A DNA stretch of 31,744 nt. It comes from an uncultured Alphaproteobacteria bacterium. Its GTDB lineage: Bacteria; Pseudomonadota; Alphaproteobacteria; RF32; CAG-239. This document shows positions 23,188-30,818 of this stretch, one piece after another. Location: NCBI GenBank assembly GCA_944392285.1, contig CALXWF010000125.1:1-31744 (forward strand), read 5' to 3'. The stretch's first letter is position 1, and every line of letters begins with the position of its first letter. The translations under genes were made by a program, and so were the position numbers. Under the pieces are notes generated by a model that saw nothing but the letters and a program-made list of their open reading frames with translations, was not told the DNA's origin and did not search any database.

Positions 23188-24165
23188 TTAGCCTCGGTTT
23201 TCAGGAAGCTGACGCCCCATGGCCAAGAATTTTTCATTGCGCTGTTTTTTGAGCTCTTCTCCGCTTTGGGGTAAAAGCTCTTTTAAGTTGCGCAGAATCG
23301 CCTCACCGACGGTTTCTATCATCTTGTGCGGGTCACGGTGTGCGCCGCCTAAGGGTTCAGGAATAATCTCATCTATTACACCAAAAGACTTAAGGTCTTG
23401 GGCAGTTAATTTTAAGGCTTCGGTTGCTTCTTTGACCTTGTCGGCCGAGCGCCAAAGAATCGAGGCACAACCCTCAGGAGAAATAACCGAATAAATGGCG
23501 TGTTCCAACATTAAAACCTTGTTGGCAACGGCTATGGCAATGGCACCACCGGAACCGCCTTCACCAATAACAACAGATATCATCGGAGCGCGGACGTTTA
23601 AGCATTTTTCAATGGAAGAGGCAATGGCTTCTGCCTGACCACGCGCCTCGGCCTCAACACCGGGATAAGCACCGGCCGTGTCAACAAAGCTGATAACCGG
23701 CAAGTTAAATTTGTCAGCCAAATCCATTAAACGCTGGGCTTTGCGATAGCCTTCGGGTTTGGCCATGCCGAAGTTGTATTTTACGCGAGATTCAAGGTCG
23801 TGCCCTTTTTCTTGACCGAGAACAACAACCGAGATGCTCTTGAAGCGACCGATACCGCCGACCATGGCTTCATCATCGGCAAAAAGACGGTCACCGCATA
23901 AGGGGGTAAAATCTTCAATCAGAGCATGAACATAGTCTAAACAATGCGGGCGATCCGGATGACGGGCAACCTGAGATTTTTGCCAGGGCGTAAGATTGGC
24001 ATAAGAACTGCGTATCTGACGCTCAAGTTTTTGCTGCAGGCGGCCGACTTCTTTTAATATGTCAACGTCTTCATCTTGAGCCAAAAGTTTTAAGCTCTCG
24101 ATTTTTGCCTCAATTTCAACAATGTTTTTTTCAAAATCTAAGACCAAAGTGTTGTTATTGTTCAT
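23188..24165 (-). CDS. accA: Acetyl-CoA carboxylase carboxyltransferase subunit alpha
   Basis: A 325-residue subunit that, with AccD, transfers the carboxyl group from biotin to acetyl-CoA to make malonyl-CoA, the first step of fatty-acid synthesis. It has the N-terminal VEIEAKIESLKLLA helix, PHCLDYVHALIEDFTPLCGDR, the oxyanion loop region VIGEGGSGGAIAIAVAN, and SVISPEGCASILWR. Length is standard. The accD partner is not in the window. rmuC follows in the same transcript. Confidence 0.97.
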   Translation of the reverse strand: MNNNNTLVLDFEKNIVEIEAKIESLKLLAQDEDVDILKEVGRLQQKLERQIRSSYANLTPWQKSQVARHPDRPHCLDYVHALIEDFTPLCGDRLFADDEAMVGGIGRFKSISVVVLGQEKGHDLESRVKYNFGMAKPEGYRKAQRLMDLADKFNLPVISFVDTAGAYPGVEAEARGQAEAIASSIEKCLNVRAPMISVVIGEGGSGGAIAIAVANKVLMLEHAIYSVISPEGCASILWRSADKVKEATEALKLTAQDLKSFGVIDEIIPEPLGGAHRDPHKMIETVGEAILRNLKELLPQSGEELKKQRNEKFLAMGRQLPENRG

Positions 24166-24301
24166 CTTTTTCTCTTATGTTATTAATCCTTGCGCTTAGG
24201 AGTAACACATTTTTTGCAAAATTTCGACTCTTATTTTAAAAAATTGTGCATGAATGCTCCTTAAAGCGCCGAAAACCGTGCACAACAGCGCAAAATTTTG
24301 A

Positions 24302-24329
24302 TTGAAATAAGCGTCAGATGGAATAGTAT
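24302..24329 (+). promoter_or_regulatory. Possible promoter of the 24367 gene and yejAB
   Basis: TTGAAA (24302-24307) and TAGTAT (24324-24329) are 16 bases apart in the spacer divergent from accA. A second AT-rich candidate, GGATAAT near 24343, has no clear -35 box. The same spacer holds a split inverted repeat, TTGTGCA (24244-24250) and TGCACAA (24279-24285). Confidence 0.35.
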
Positions 24330-24366
24330 ATTTTCTATTGTAGGATAATTTTTTTCGGAGCGGCCG

Positions 24367-25665
24367 ATGATTCTTGCTTTTGCTTTCTTTTCTTTGGTCT
24401 TTTCTTCCGCCGTGTGGTTGATTTATGCCTCTTTGTTTGTTATGGAAACTGCCCAACGGTTGCAGGGCGGCGTTACCCTTTTTGATATGGCCGTTTATGC
24501 CGCTTTTATCTTGTTGCCGGTGGTGGCGGTGTGGTTTGTTTTCGGCCTGGTTAATCAATATATTCATAATCGAACCTTTAATGCCAGCCTCGCGGCCTTG
24601 TTTAAGCAAATGAAAAAAAACCAAGATTATACGGATTTGGTCGCCCGCGTTTTGCTGGAAGCCGAACAACAAATTAAAGACGGCTTTGCCCTGAACCGCT
24701 TTGACTTGCTTATTCAAGATATGAACGAGATTTTGGCTGAGATTATTTATCGCAGCAATATTGCCTCGCCGGAGCAAATCGAAAGATTGTGGGCCAGAGT
24801 GCAAAACGGCGGCAAAGGCGCTTTTGCCAAAGTTTTGATTGAGGTTAACCAAAATCAGCCGAATTTTAAACTCCGCGTTTTTGACAAAGCCAGAAAAGAC
24901 AATGTTTTGGCCGGAAGTATCTTGGAATTTGCCGCAAGATATCAGGGCTTGCTCGCCATTTTGGAAAAACACGATAAAGAACGCAATTTTATTAATATTA
25001 TTGAAACGGGCGTGTTCGGTAAGGTCTTTTCAATTTTGGCACCTTTGGCCGACGAAATTAAGCGCAGCCGCGAAATCAGCTCATCTTTTGGCGGGAAGAC
25101 CGATTTTTATGTTGATGATTTGGTTGAAGAAGAACCTGCGCCCACCGCAGAAGTTCAGACTTATCCCTTTGAGCCGGCCGGCGTGAAAAGCGTGTCACAA
25201 AGTCTTAAATCTTCTTTGGCTTCAAAAGTTTCTAAAATTAATGTCTTTAAGAAAAAAACAGCTCCCGCGCCCAAGACCGAACCGGTTGTCGGCATCGGCG
25301 GCACGGAAGAACGCGACCCGCTTTCCATTGCCTTGGAAAGAAGTTTCGGCACGCCTAAGGAAGAAGATAATGAGCCGCATTTTGACGCCATGCCCGCTCC
25401 TGCTGATGGGGCTTTGGAAGATGAGAGCGTTTTAGCTGCCGAACCTGCAGAAAACAAACCTCAGGAAAATGAAGAAATTTTGACCGATACGCAAAAGAAA
25501 CTCAATGACCTGAAAAAAGAATGGGAAGATATGAAAAAACCCATTACCGCTTCTGCGGCAAAAGCCGTCGGTGATGACAGTCTGCCCGAGGAAAAAACCG
25601 AAGAGACAGAAACACTGGCTTATCCTTTCGGCGGGTGGACAGATGAAGAAAATTATAACCGTTAG
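24367..25665 (+). CDS. Two-helix membrane protein of unknown function
   Basis: A 432-residue protein. It has two membrane helices at about residues 2-25 and 40-63, then a helical domain (about 70-240) with RSNIASPEQIERLWARVQNG and RYQGLLAILEKHDKERNFIN. The remainder is a long acidic, Pro/Ala/Glu-rich, probably disordered tail ending PFGGWTDEENYNR. The central domain gives the impression of a family kept in alphaproteobacteria, but I cannot name it. GGAG at 24357-24360 supports the start. Its last 23 bases overlap yejA, implying translational coupling with the peptide transporter. It might anchor or regulate envelope processes; no catalytic motif is seen. Confidence 0.82.
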   Translation: MILAFAFFSLVFSSAVWLIYASLFVMETAQRLQGGVTLFDMAVYAAFILLPVVAVWFVFGLVNQYIHNRTFNASLAALFKQMKKNQDYTDLVARVLLEAEQQIKDGFALNRFDLLIQDMNEILAEIIYRSNIASPEQIERLWARVQNGGKGAFAKVLIEVNQNQPNFKLRVFDKARKDNVLAGSILEFAARYQGLLAILEKHDKERNFINIIETGVFGKVFSILAPLADEIKRSREISSSFGGKTDFYVDDLVEEEPAPTAEVQTYPFEPAGVKSVSQSLKSSLASKVSKINVFKKKTAPAPKTEPVVGIGGTEERDPLSIALERSFGTPKEEDNEPHFDAMPAPADGALEDESVLAAEPAENKPQENEEILTDTQKKLNDLKKEWEDMKKPITASAAKAVGDDSLPEEKTEETETLAYPFGGWTDEENYNR

Positions 25666-27445
25666 TCTGTGTTTGTGGCTTTGGACTTTTGTAGCTTTTG
25701 CGCAGGCTGAGGCTTTGCCTTATTTGGCTTTGTACGGCAGCCCGAAATATGCTCAAAACTTTTCGCATTTTGATTATGCCTCCCCCTTGGCCAAAAAAGG
25801 CGGCAGGTTGATTATGCCGGTTTATGGGAGCTTTGATAATTTTAACCCTTATATCTTCAAAGGAATCGCCTCGGGAGAAGCCGCTTCTCTCAGCACGGAT
25901 AGTTTGGGCGTGGTGCCGGCCGATGATAACACAACCGTTTATCCGCTGATTGCCAAAGCCTTTGAAATGCCCGAAGATAAAAGTTATGTCGGGTTTATTC
26001 TTGATGAAAGAGCCCGCTTTCATGACGGCTCGGCGATTACGGCCGATGATGTGATTTTTAGCTTTAACGCCCTTACGCAAAAAGGCTCGCCTTTGTATAA
26101 AATTTATTACGCCGATGTTGAGCGCAGCGAAAAAATCAGCCCGTATCATGTGCGTTTTTATTTTAAAAAAGGACGGCATAACAAAGAATTGCCGCTGATT
26201 TTGGCACAATTGCCGATTTTTTCCGCCGCCTATTGGCAGAAAAAAGATTTTGCCAAACCCGAGCTTAAACCTCAACTTGGAAACGGCCCGTATAAAATTG
26301 CAAAATTTGCTCAGGGGAAATATATTGTTTTAGAGCGCGTTAAAGATTATTGGGCGCAAGATTTGCCCAGTCGCAAGGGCTTTTTTAATTTTGATGAAAT
26401 CAGGCTTGATTATTATCAGGACACAACGGTTACCCTCCAGGCCTTGTTTGCCGGAAATGTCGATGTTCGGGAAGAATATATCGCCAAAATTTGGAAAACC
26501 GGCTATGATAATGATTTGGTTAAAAACGGCACAATTATTAAAGAAGAATTTTCTCACCGCCAGACGGCTTCTTTGCAAAACTTCGGCTTTAATTTAAGAA
26601 AACCCTTGTTTGCCGACAAAAGGGTTCGACAGGCGATTGGGTTGGCTTTTAATTTTGAATGGGCTAACGAGCGCCTGTTTTATAATCAATATGCCAGATT
26701 GTTCAGCTATTTTACAAACAGCGGCATGGAGGCAACCGGTTTGCCGCAAGGAAAAGAGCTTGAAATCTTAAATAAATATCGCGACCAACTGCCAAAAAGC
26801 GTGTTTACCACCGCGCCTTTCTCTCCCGTGCATGAGGATTATCTGGCGACCAGAAAACATTTGCGGCAAGCGGTGAAACTTTTGAACGAAGCCGGATATG
26901 ATTTTGTGGACGGCAAAATGACTCATCTTAAAACAGGGCAACCGATTGAATTTGAGATTTTGAGCAATTCGGCCAATGGGTCGGCTTTTACCCGCGTGAT
27001 GCTGCCTTTTATTGATAATTTGAAAAAAATCGGTATCAGCGCAAGTTTTCGCAATGTGGAAGTCAGCATTTTTAAAAACAGGCTTGATAATTTTGATTTT
27101 GATATGGCTATTCTTTCTTTTCCGATGAGCCAAATGCCCGGAAACGAACAGAAAGAAATGTGGGGAAGCCAAGCCGCGGATATCCCCGGAAGTTATAATA
27201 TGCTCGGCCTTAAAAACGAGGTCGTTGATAAGCTGATTGATGAAATGGTCGCCGCCGATACCAAAGAAGATTATATTGCCCATGTTAAAGCGCTCGACCG
27301 CGTGTTGCTTGACGGTTATTATATGATTCCGCAATGGTATGCCCCGAAACAACGCGCCGCTTATCGAAATAAATTTGCTCACCCGAAAACAGATTTGCCG
27401 GTCGGCTATCAGCCTTTTACCTGGTGGCTTAAGGAGACAAAATAA
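25643..27445 (+). CDS. yejA: Peptide ABC transporter substrate-binding protein, YejA-like
   Basis: A 600-residue periplasmic solute-binding protein (family 5). I choose ATG 25643 because it gives a proper signal peptide (MKKIITVSLCLWLWTFVAFAQA); the longer frame from 25571 lies inside the preceding gene. YejA traits are the early ALYGSPKYAQNFSHFDYASP and GGRLIMPVYGSFDNFNPY, followed by the family-5 core (ARFHDGSAITADDVIFSFNAL; KPQLGNGPYKIAKF; DKRVRQAIGLAFNFEW). It should bind oligopeptides; in Escherichia coli the system imports microcin C-type peptides. It shares one base (TAATG) with yejB. Confidence 0.94.
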   Translation: MKKIITVSLCLWLWTFVAFAQAEALPYLALYGSPKYAQNFSHFDYASPLAKKGGRLIMPVYGSFDNFNPYIFKGIASGEAASLSTDSLGVVPADDNTTVYPLIAKAFEMPEDKSYVGFILDERARFHDGSAITADDVIFSFNALTQKGSPLYKIYYADVERSEKISPYHVRFYFKKGRHNKELPLILAQLPIFSAAYWQKKDFAKPELKPQLGNGPYKIAKFAQGKYIVLERVKDYWAQDLPSRKGFFNFDEIRLDYYQDTTVTLQALFAGNVDVREEYIAKIWKTGYDNDLVKNGTIIKEEFSHRQTASLQNFGFNLRKPLFADKRVRQAIGLAFNFEWANERLFYNQYARLFSYFTNSGMEATGLPQGKELEILNKYRDQLPKSVFTTAPFSPVHEDYLATRKHLRQAVKLLNEAGYDFVDGKMTHLKTGQPIEFEILSNSANGSAFTRVMLPFIDNLKKIGISASFRNVEVSIFKNRLDNFDFDMAILSFPMSQMPGNEQKEMWGSQAADIPGSYNMLGLKNEVVDKLIDEMVAADTKEDYIAHVKALDRVLLDGYYMIPQWYAPKQRAAYRNKFAHPKTDLPVGYQPFTWWLKETK

Positions 27446-28521
27446 TGCGCGCCTATGTTATTAAAAGAATTTTGCTGATTCCCCTTACCCTGCTCGGCAT
27501 TATGTTTATTAATTTTTTAATCGTACAACTTGCCCCGGGCGGGCCGGTGGAGCATACACTGGCGCAGTATCGCGGCATGAATGTTGACGGCAAAGCCCAG
27601 TTTTCCTCCTCTGCACAAATGCATATGGAAAGCTCGGCCTCAAAATATCAGGGGTCTCAAGGTGTGCCGGAAGAGCTGATTGAAGAGCTAGAAAAACAGT
27701 TTGGTTTTGATAAGCCTGCTCATGTGCGTTTTGCCAAAATGGTTAAAGATTATGCAGTGTTTGATTTCGGCAAAAGTTTTTATCAGGACAAAAGCGTCGG
27801 GCAGCTGATTTTGGAAAAAATGCCGGTTTCTGTTTCTTTGGGGTTGTGGTCTACCTTGATTATTTATTTAATTGCCATTCCGCTCGGAATCCGCAAAGCC
27901 GTGAAAGACGGCGAACCCTTTGACGTTTGGACTTCGGTGGCCGTGGTGCTCGGCTCGGCGATTCCGGTGTTTTTGTTTGCGGTGTTTTTAATCGTGTTTT
28001 TTGCCGGCGGCACTTATTTGCAATGGTTTCCTCTGCGGGGCCTGACTTCCGATAATTGGCAAGAGCTTAGTTTTGGGGCTAAAATCTTGGATTATTTTTG
28101 GCATATTACCTTGCCGGTGGTGGCCATGGTTATCGGCGGTTTTGCAAGCCTGACCATGCTGACAAAAAACTCCTTCCTTGATGAAATAAACAAGCCTTAT
28201 GTTTTGACCGCACGCTCTAAAGGTTTGAGCGAGAATCAGGTGCTGTACGGCCATGTGTTTCGTAATGCCATGCTGATTGTTATTGCAGGTTTTCCGTCTT
28301 TGTTGATTAAAATGCTGTTTACCGGCTCTTTGTTGATTGAGGTGATTTTTTCTCTTAACGGCTTGGGTCTGCTCGGATATGAGGCTATTATGACGCGTGA
28401 TTATCCCGTTATCTTCGGCACGGTTTATATCTTTGCGCTGCTCGGATTGGTGCTGAAACTTATCAGCGATATTACCTATTCTTTGGTTGACCCGCGAATT
28501 AACTTTGAAAAAAATGATTAA
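27445..28521 (+). CDS. yejB: Peptide ABC transporter permease, YejB-like
   Basis: A 358-residue inner-membrane permease. It opens MRAYVIKRILLIPLTLLGIM, the usual first helix, has the YejB-specific APGGPVEHTLAQYRG and EELEKQFGFDKP, and the DppB/OppB-like ABC contact loop around YVLTARSKGLSENQVLYGHV. It ends LVDPRINFE, so it is complete. YejA delivers peptides to it. The usual partner permease yejE and ATPase yejF do not follow; the next gene is convergent and overlaps by 4 bases. Confidence 0.94.
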   Translation: MRAYVIKRILLIPLTLLGIMFINFLIVQLAPGGPVEHTLAQYRGMNVDGKAQFSSSAQMHMESSASKYQGSQGVPEELIEELEKQFGFDKPAHVRFAKMVKDYAVFDFGKSFYQDKSVGQLILEKMPVSVSLGLWSTLIIYLIAIPLGIRKAVKDGEPFDVWTSVAVVLGSAIPVFLFAVFLIVFFAGGTYLQWFPLRGLTSDNWQELSFGAKILDYFWHITLPVVAMVIGGFASLTMLTKNSFLDEINKPYVLTARSKGLSENQVLYGHVFRNAMLIVIAGFPSLLIKMLFTGSLLIEVIFSLNGLGLLGYEAIMTRDYPVIFGTVYIFALLGLVLKLISDITYSLVDPRINFEKND

Positions 28522-28787
28522 TCTGCCTTGGGCGCAATGTCTTCAAGCTTGTCAGGAATGTCAAAATAACCGCAGGCATCTGCAATCAAATGAAATTGCT
28601 CAGGCGTGGCCGTAAGCTCGCCGTCTTTGAGGGCTTGAAGAGTGTTTATGTCAAGCCCGGTGCGCTCTGAAAGAGTTTGCAGATTGAGGTCTTTGGCAGA
28701 TAAAAGAGACATAAGTTTGCGGCGGACTTGCTCTTTAAGCAAGACCTCAAACGCCTCAAAATTGATTCCTGTTGTTTCTTTTACCAT
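28518..28787 (-). CDS. Small helix-turn-helix protein
   Basis: An 89-residue protein whose middle (about residues 25-75) looks like an XRE/Cro-type helix-turn-helix: LMSLLSAKDLNLQTLSERTG then LDINTLQALKDGELTATPEQ. It has a short N-terminal helix and an acidic C-terminus. It is probably a DNA-binding regulator or antitoxin-like protein, but no partner toxin is adjacent and the HTH call is from helical pattern and the TLSERTGLDINTLQ sequence only. It overlaps the yejB stop by 4 bases in convergent orientation. Confidence 0.75.
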   Translation of the reverse strand: MVKETTGINFEAFEVLLKEQVRRKLMSLLSAKDLNLQTLSERTGLDINTLQALKDGELTATPEQFHLIADACGYFDIPDKLEDIAPKAD

Positions 28788-28875
28788 TTTCGTCTCATCT
28801 TTTAATGTATCTATTTTATTTTAAATTGCAAGACAGCTTGCGAAAAGATGACGCGCTCATACGGCGAATGAATGA

Positions 28876-28902
28876 AAAAAGCCTCGCTTTGGCGAGGCTT
28901 TA
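28876..28902 (-). terminator. Terminator of the large lipoprotein gene
   Basis: AAGCCTCGC (28879-28887) pairs with GCGAGGCTT (28892-28900). On the minus strand it is followed by TTTTTT, so it ends the transcript of the gene at 28925-30031. Confidence 0.85.
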
Positions 28903-28924
28903 AGGTACTTTGATTTATTTTGCT

Positions 28925-30031
28925 TTAGCGTACATAAACATGAACTTCCGAAACGGTTGCTTCTTCGCTGGTGCGGGCTGAAAGCGCAATTTTGTCCGGA
29001 GAAACACCCATGTCTACCATCTCTTGGAAAACATTAGAGGCATTATTGCGCGCCGTGGAGCCGGATAAGGCGCTGCCGTTGGCCGGCGTAACCGCTACAA
29101 CCTCAAAGAAAACACCGGGTTTGGCGGCTAAGGCGCGGTTAACGGCTTGTTTCAAACCATCTTGATATTTGACATCTTGACGGTTGAATTTGGCAACAAA
29201 CAACGGTTTGCCCGAAACATTGCGCGGGGCGGCATAGCTCTTGCCCAAGGCAGGCATAGCCGTACCGGATACCGGAAGCGGTGCCCCCATGAAGCTGCCG
29301 CTCTTGATGGCTGTGCTTAAGTCAACAATGTAGTTTCTGGCCGTTTCAATATATTGTTGTTGACGGGTAATGTCATTGTTGATTTCAAGCAAAAGGCTGT
29401 TGATTAAAATAGAGGTCTGGTTTGCCTCATTTTCTAAAACGCGTAATTGACGGTGGTCTTCATCTACCGCACCGGATACGCCGTAGGTGGCTTTTATCGA
29501 ATCGGAGAGGAATGTGGTCATGGCCGCGTCAGAGGCAACTCTTTGTGCCAACTGGTTTAAGGCAATGGTGTTGCCGTTCATAACCTGAATGTTGTTTTGA
29601 GCACTTTGCAACATGGTATACATCTGCGGGTTGCCCGGCGTGGTACCGACTTGCAACTTGGCCTCAATCATACCGATTACTTTATGATATTGTAAGGCAT
29701 TGTTGATGACAGAAGCGCGAATCTTTTGCAACTCTTCATTATGTTTGCGGATTGAAGATTGAAGTTGTGTTAAGTCTCCGCGGAATGAAACAACTTTTTG
29801 ACCAACAAACGTCCCTGTGTTGCTGACTTGAGCAATTTCTAAGGGTTGAAAGTCGGTCGTCCCGAGTTGAGGCAGGTCAGTTTCAACGGAAGATTTGCTT
29901 TCTGCAGCATATTCTTCCTGTGTGTCAGAACCGAATAATGACGGGAAAAGCGCATCTGACGAAAATGTGCAGGCGCTCAAGGCCATCATGGCAAAGGCTG
30001 ACAAAGACAGTTTATTGGCTACGTTTCTCAT
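28925..30031 (-). CDS. Large lipoprotein with OmpA-like C-terminal region
   Basis: A 368-residue protein (ATG at 30031; a TTG just upstream is not needed). The signal MRNVANKLSLSAFAMMALSAC has a lipobox ALSAC with acylated Cys21. A Ser/Thr/Glu-rich linker follows. A long helical region at about residues 75-240 (LTQLQSSIRKHNEELQKIRA; LLLEINNDITRQQQYIETAR) precedes a C-terminal domain at about 275-368: strand, DGLKQAVNRALAAKPGVFFE, strand, then NNASNVFQEMVDMGVSPDKI and VSEVHVYVR, similar to OmpA-like peptidoglycan-binding folds, though the usual Asp/Arg ligands are not evident. Probably an envelope structural lipoprotein. The exact family is not recognised. Confidence 0.85.
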   Translation of the reverse strand: MRNVANKLSLSAFAMMALSACTFSSDALFPSLFGSDTQEEYAAESKSSVETDLPQLGTTDFQPLEIAQVSNTGTFVGQKVVSFRGDLTQLQSSIRKHNEELQKIRASVINNALQYHKVIGMIEAKLQVGTTPGNPQMYTMLQSAQNNIQVMNGNTIALNQLAQRVASDAAMTTFLSDSIKATYGVSGAVDEDHRQLRVLENEANQTSILINSLLLEINNDITRQQQYIETARNYIVDLSTAIKSGSFMGAPLPVSGTAMPALGKSYAAPRNVSGKPLFVAKFNRQDVKYQDGLKQAVNRALAAKPGVFFEVVAVTPANGSALSGSTARNNASNVFQEMVDMGVSPDKIALSARTSEEATVSEVHVYVR

Positions 30032-30053
30032 CAATAAAGTACCTTTTTAAAAA

Positions 30054-30067
30054 TTGTTATATAACAA
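30054..30067. promoter_or_regulatory. 14-base palindrome upstream of the lipoprotein gene
   Basis: TTGTTATATAACAA is a perfect palindrome 23 bases upstream of the lipoprotein start. Its TATATAA could serve as a -10 box on the minus strand, or the palindrome could be an operator. From here to 30215 the sequence is AT-rich and I see no gene. Confidence 0.4.
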
Positions 30068-30215
30068 GTTGTTTTTTACACCTTTATCTTTGTTTGTAAA
30101 GACAATTTTGCAAAAAAACAAGTATGAAATGGCTTTTCTGCACGTCTTTGCATGGTTTCTCTTATGTTTTAGGCAAAATAGATTAAAATTCTTTTAAAAG
30201 TATTAAAAATTTTGC

Positions 30216-30244
30216 TTGCAAAAAAAAATTAATTGGGGTATGAA
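30216..30244 (+). promoter_or_regulatory. Probable promoter of tRNA-Arg
   Basis: TTGCAA (30216-30221) and TATGAA (30239-30244) are 17 bases apart and end 25 bases before the tRNA. Confidence 0.5.
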
Positions 30245-30269
30245 GTGACTCGTCGTTAAGATGAGTTGT

Positions 30270-30346
30270 GCACTCGTAGCTCAATTGGATAGAGCATCTG
30301 ACTACGGATCAGAAGGTTGTGAGTTCGAACCCCGCCGAGTGCGCCA
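30270..30346 (+). tRNA. tRNA-Arg(ACG)
   Basis: A complete 77-base cloverleaf. The acceptor GCACTCG (30270-30276) pairs with CGAGTGC (30336-30342), the D arm is GCTC...GAGC, the anticodon stem TCTGA/TCAGA holds loop CTACGGA with anticodon ACG (30304-30306), and the T loop is TTCGAAC. Discriminator G and CCA are encoded (30343-30346). The A34 of ACG is normally converted to inosine and reads CGU, CGC and CGA. One oddity is an A.C mismatch in the T stem (30322 against 30332). Confidence 0.96.
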
Positions 30347-30352
30347 GTTTCT

Positions 30353-30380
30353 AACCCTCCGAGTTTCGGAGGGTTTTTTG
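30353..30380 (+). terminator. Terminator after tRNA-Arg
   Basis: AACCCTCCGA (30353-30362) pairs with TCGGAGGGTT (30366-30375), followed by TTTTGTTGTTTTTT. Confidence 0.9.
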
Positions 30381-30414
30381 TTGTTTTTTCCAAGGGGTTC
30401 GAACTGCGTTCGTC

Positions 30415-30663
30415 TTGCTCCGTAAGCCTTGCCATAGGCGCGGCTACTACGCTTCGGGCACTCGGTTTGTAACGTCGGGCGCGCCGCGATTGCTCTTGCT
30501 CCCCGCGGATAAAAAATGCCAAGACACCGGCTCCGGGACAAACACCATTGACTCCAGCAAAAGCGATGATTATGCTAATCGGATAGGTCGCTTATTAGGA
30601 AGCAAATATCCTGAGGGGGATTGTGATGAACTTGTCAAAACCTATATTAATAAAAATTGGTAA
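30415..30663 (+). pseudogene. Open frame without start codon, possible gene remnant
   Basis: Bases 30381-30540 are visibly GC-richer than their surroundings and contain no gene that I trust; frames here on the minus strand are antisense to the tRNA. The plus frame from 30415 to 30663 has no ATG and no ribosome site. Its last part, SSKSDDYANRIGRLLGSKY followed by PEGDCDELVKTYINKNW, looks protein-like and ends at a stop codon, so it could be the C-terminal stub of a decayed gene. The parent family is not recognised. Its end overlaps the small membrane peptide gene at 30626. Confidence 0.3.
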
Positions 30664-30751
30664 ACTTGCGTTTTTACTGCTCATTATAGGAATCGGATGT
30701 GGGGTGACAACTCTTGTTGCTCTTTCTTGTTTGTACATTTTCAACTTATAA
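30626..30751 (+). CDS. 41-residue single-pass membrane peptide
   Basis: ATG 30626 follows TGAGGGGG (30612-30619) at 6-base spacing and the frame stops at TAA 30749-30751. The peptide MNLSKPILIKIGKLAFLLL is followed by IIGIGCGVTTLVALSCLYIF, giving one long hydrophobic helix after a short basic N-terminus. A terminator-like hairpin follows at once. The good ribosome site and neat unit suggest a real small membrane protein; function unknown. It could be the hydrophobic toxin of a small toxin-antitoxin pair, but nothing here proves that. Confidence 0.55.
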   Translation: MNLSKPILIKIGKLAFLLLIIGIGCGVTTLVALSCLYIFNL

Positions 30752-30754
30752 AAT

Positions 30755-30797
30755 TAAGCCCGTTTTTCCATGAGAAATTCGGGCTTGGTTTCTTTTG
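30755..30797 (+). terminator. Terminator-like hairpin after the small membrane peptide
   Basis: AAGCCCG (30756-30762) pairs with CGGGCTT (30780-30786), and the inner TTTTTC/GAAATT can extend the stem. GGTTTCTTTT follows. Confidence 0.7.
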
Positions 30798-30818
30798 GCT
30801 TAAGTTAAGGTCTGATAT

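Noticed and set aside
30256..30541. Minus-strand frames covering the tRNA (ending GSNSQPSDP or similar)
   Set aside because: These are the well-known false frames antisense to tRNA genes.
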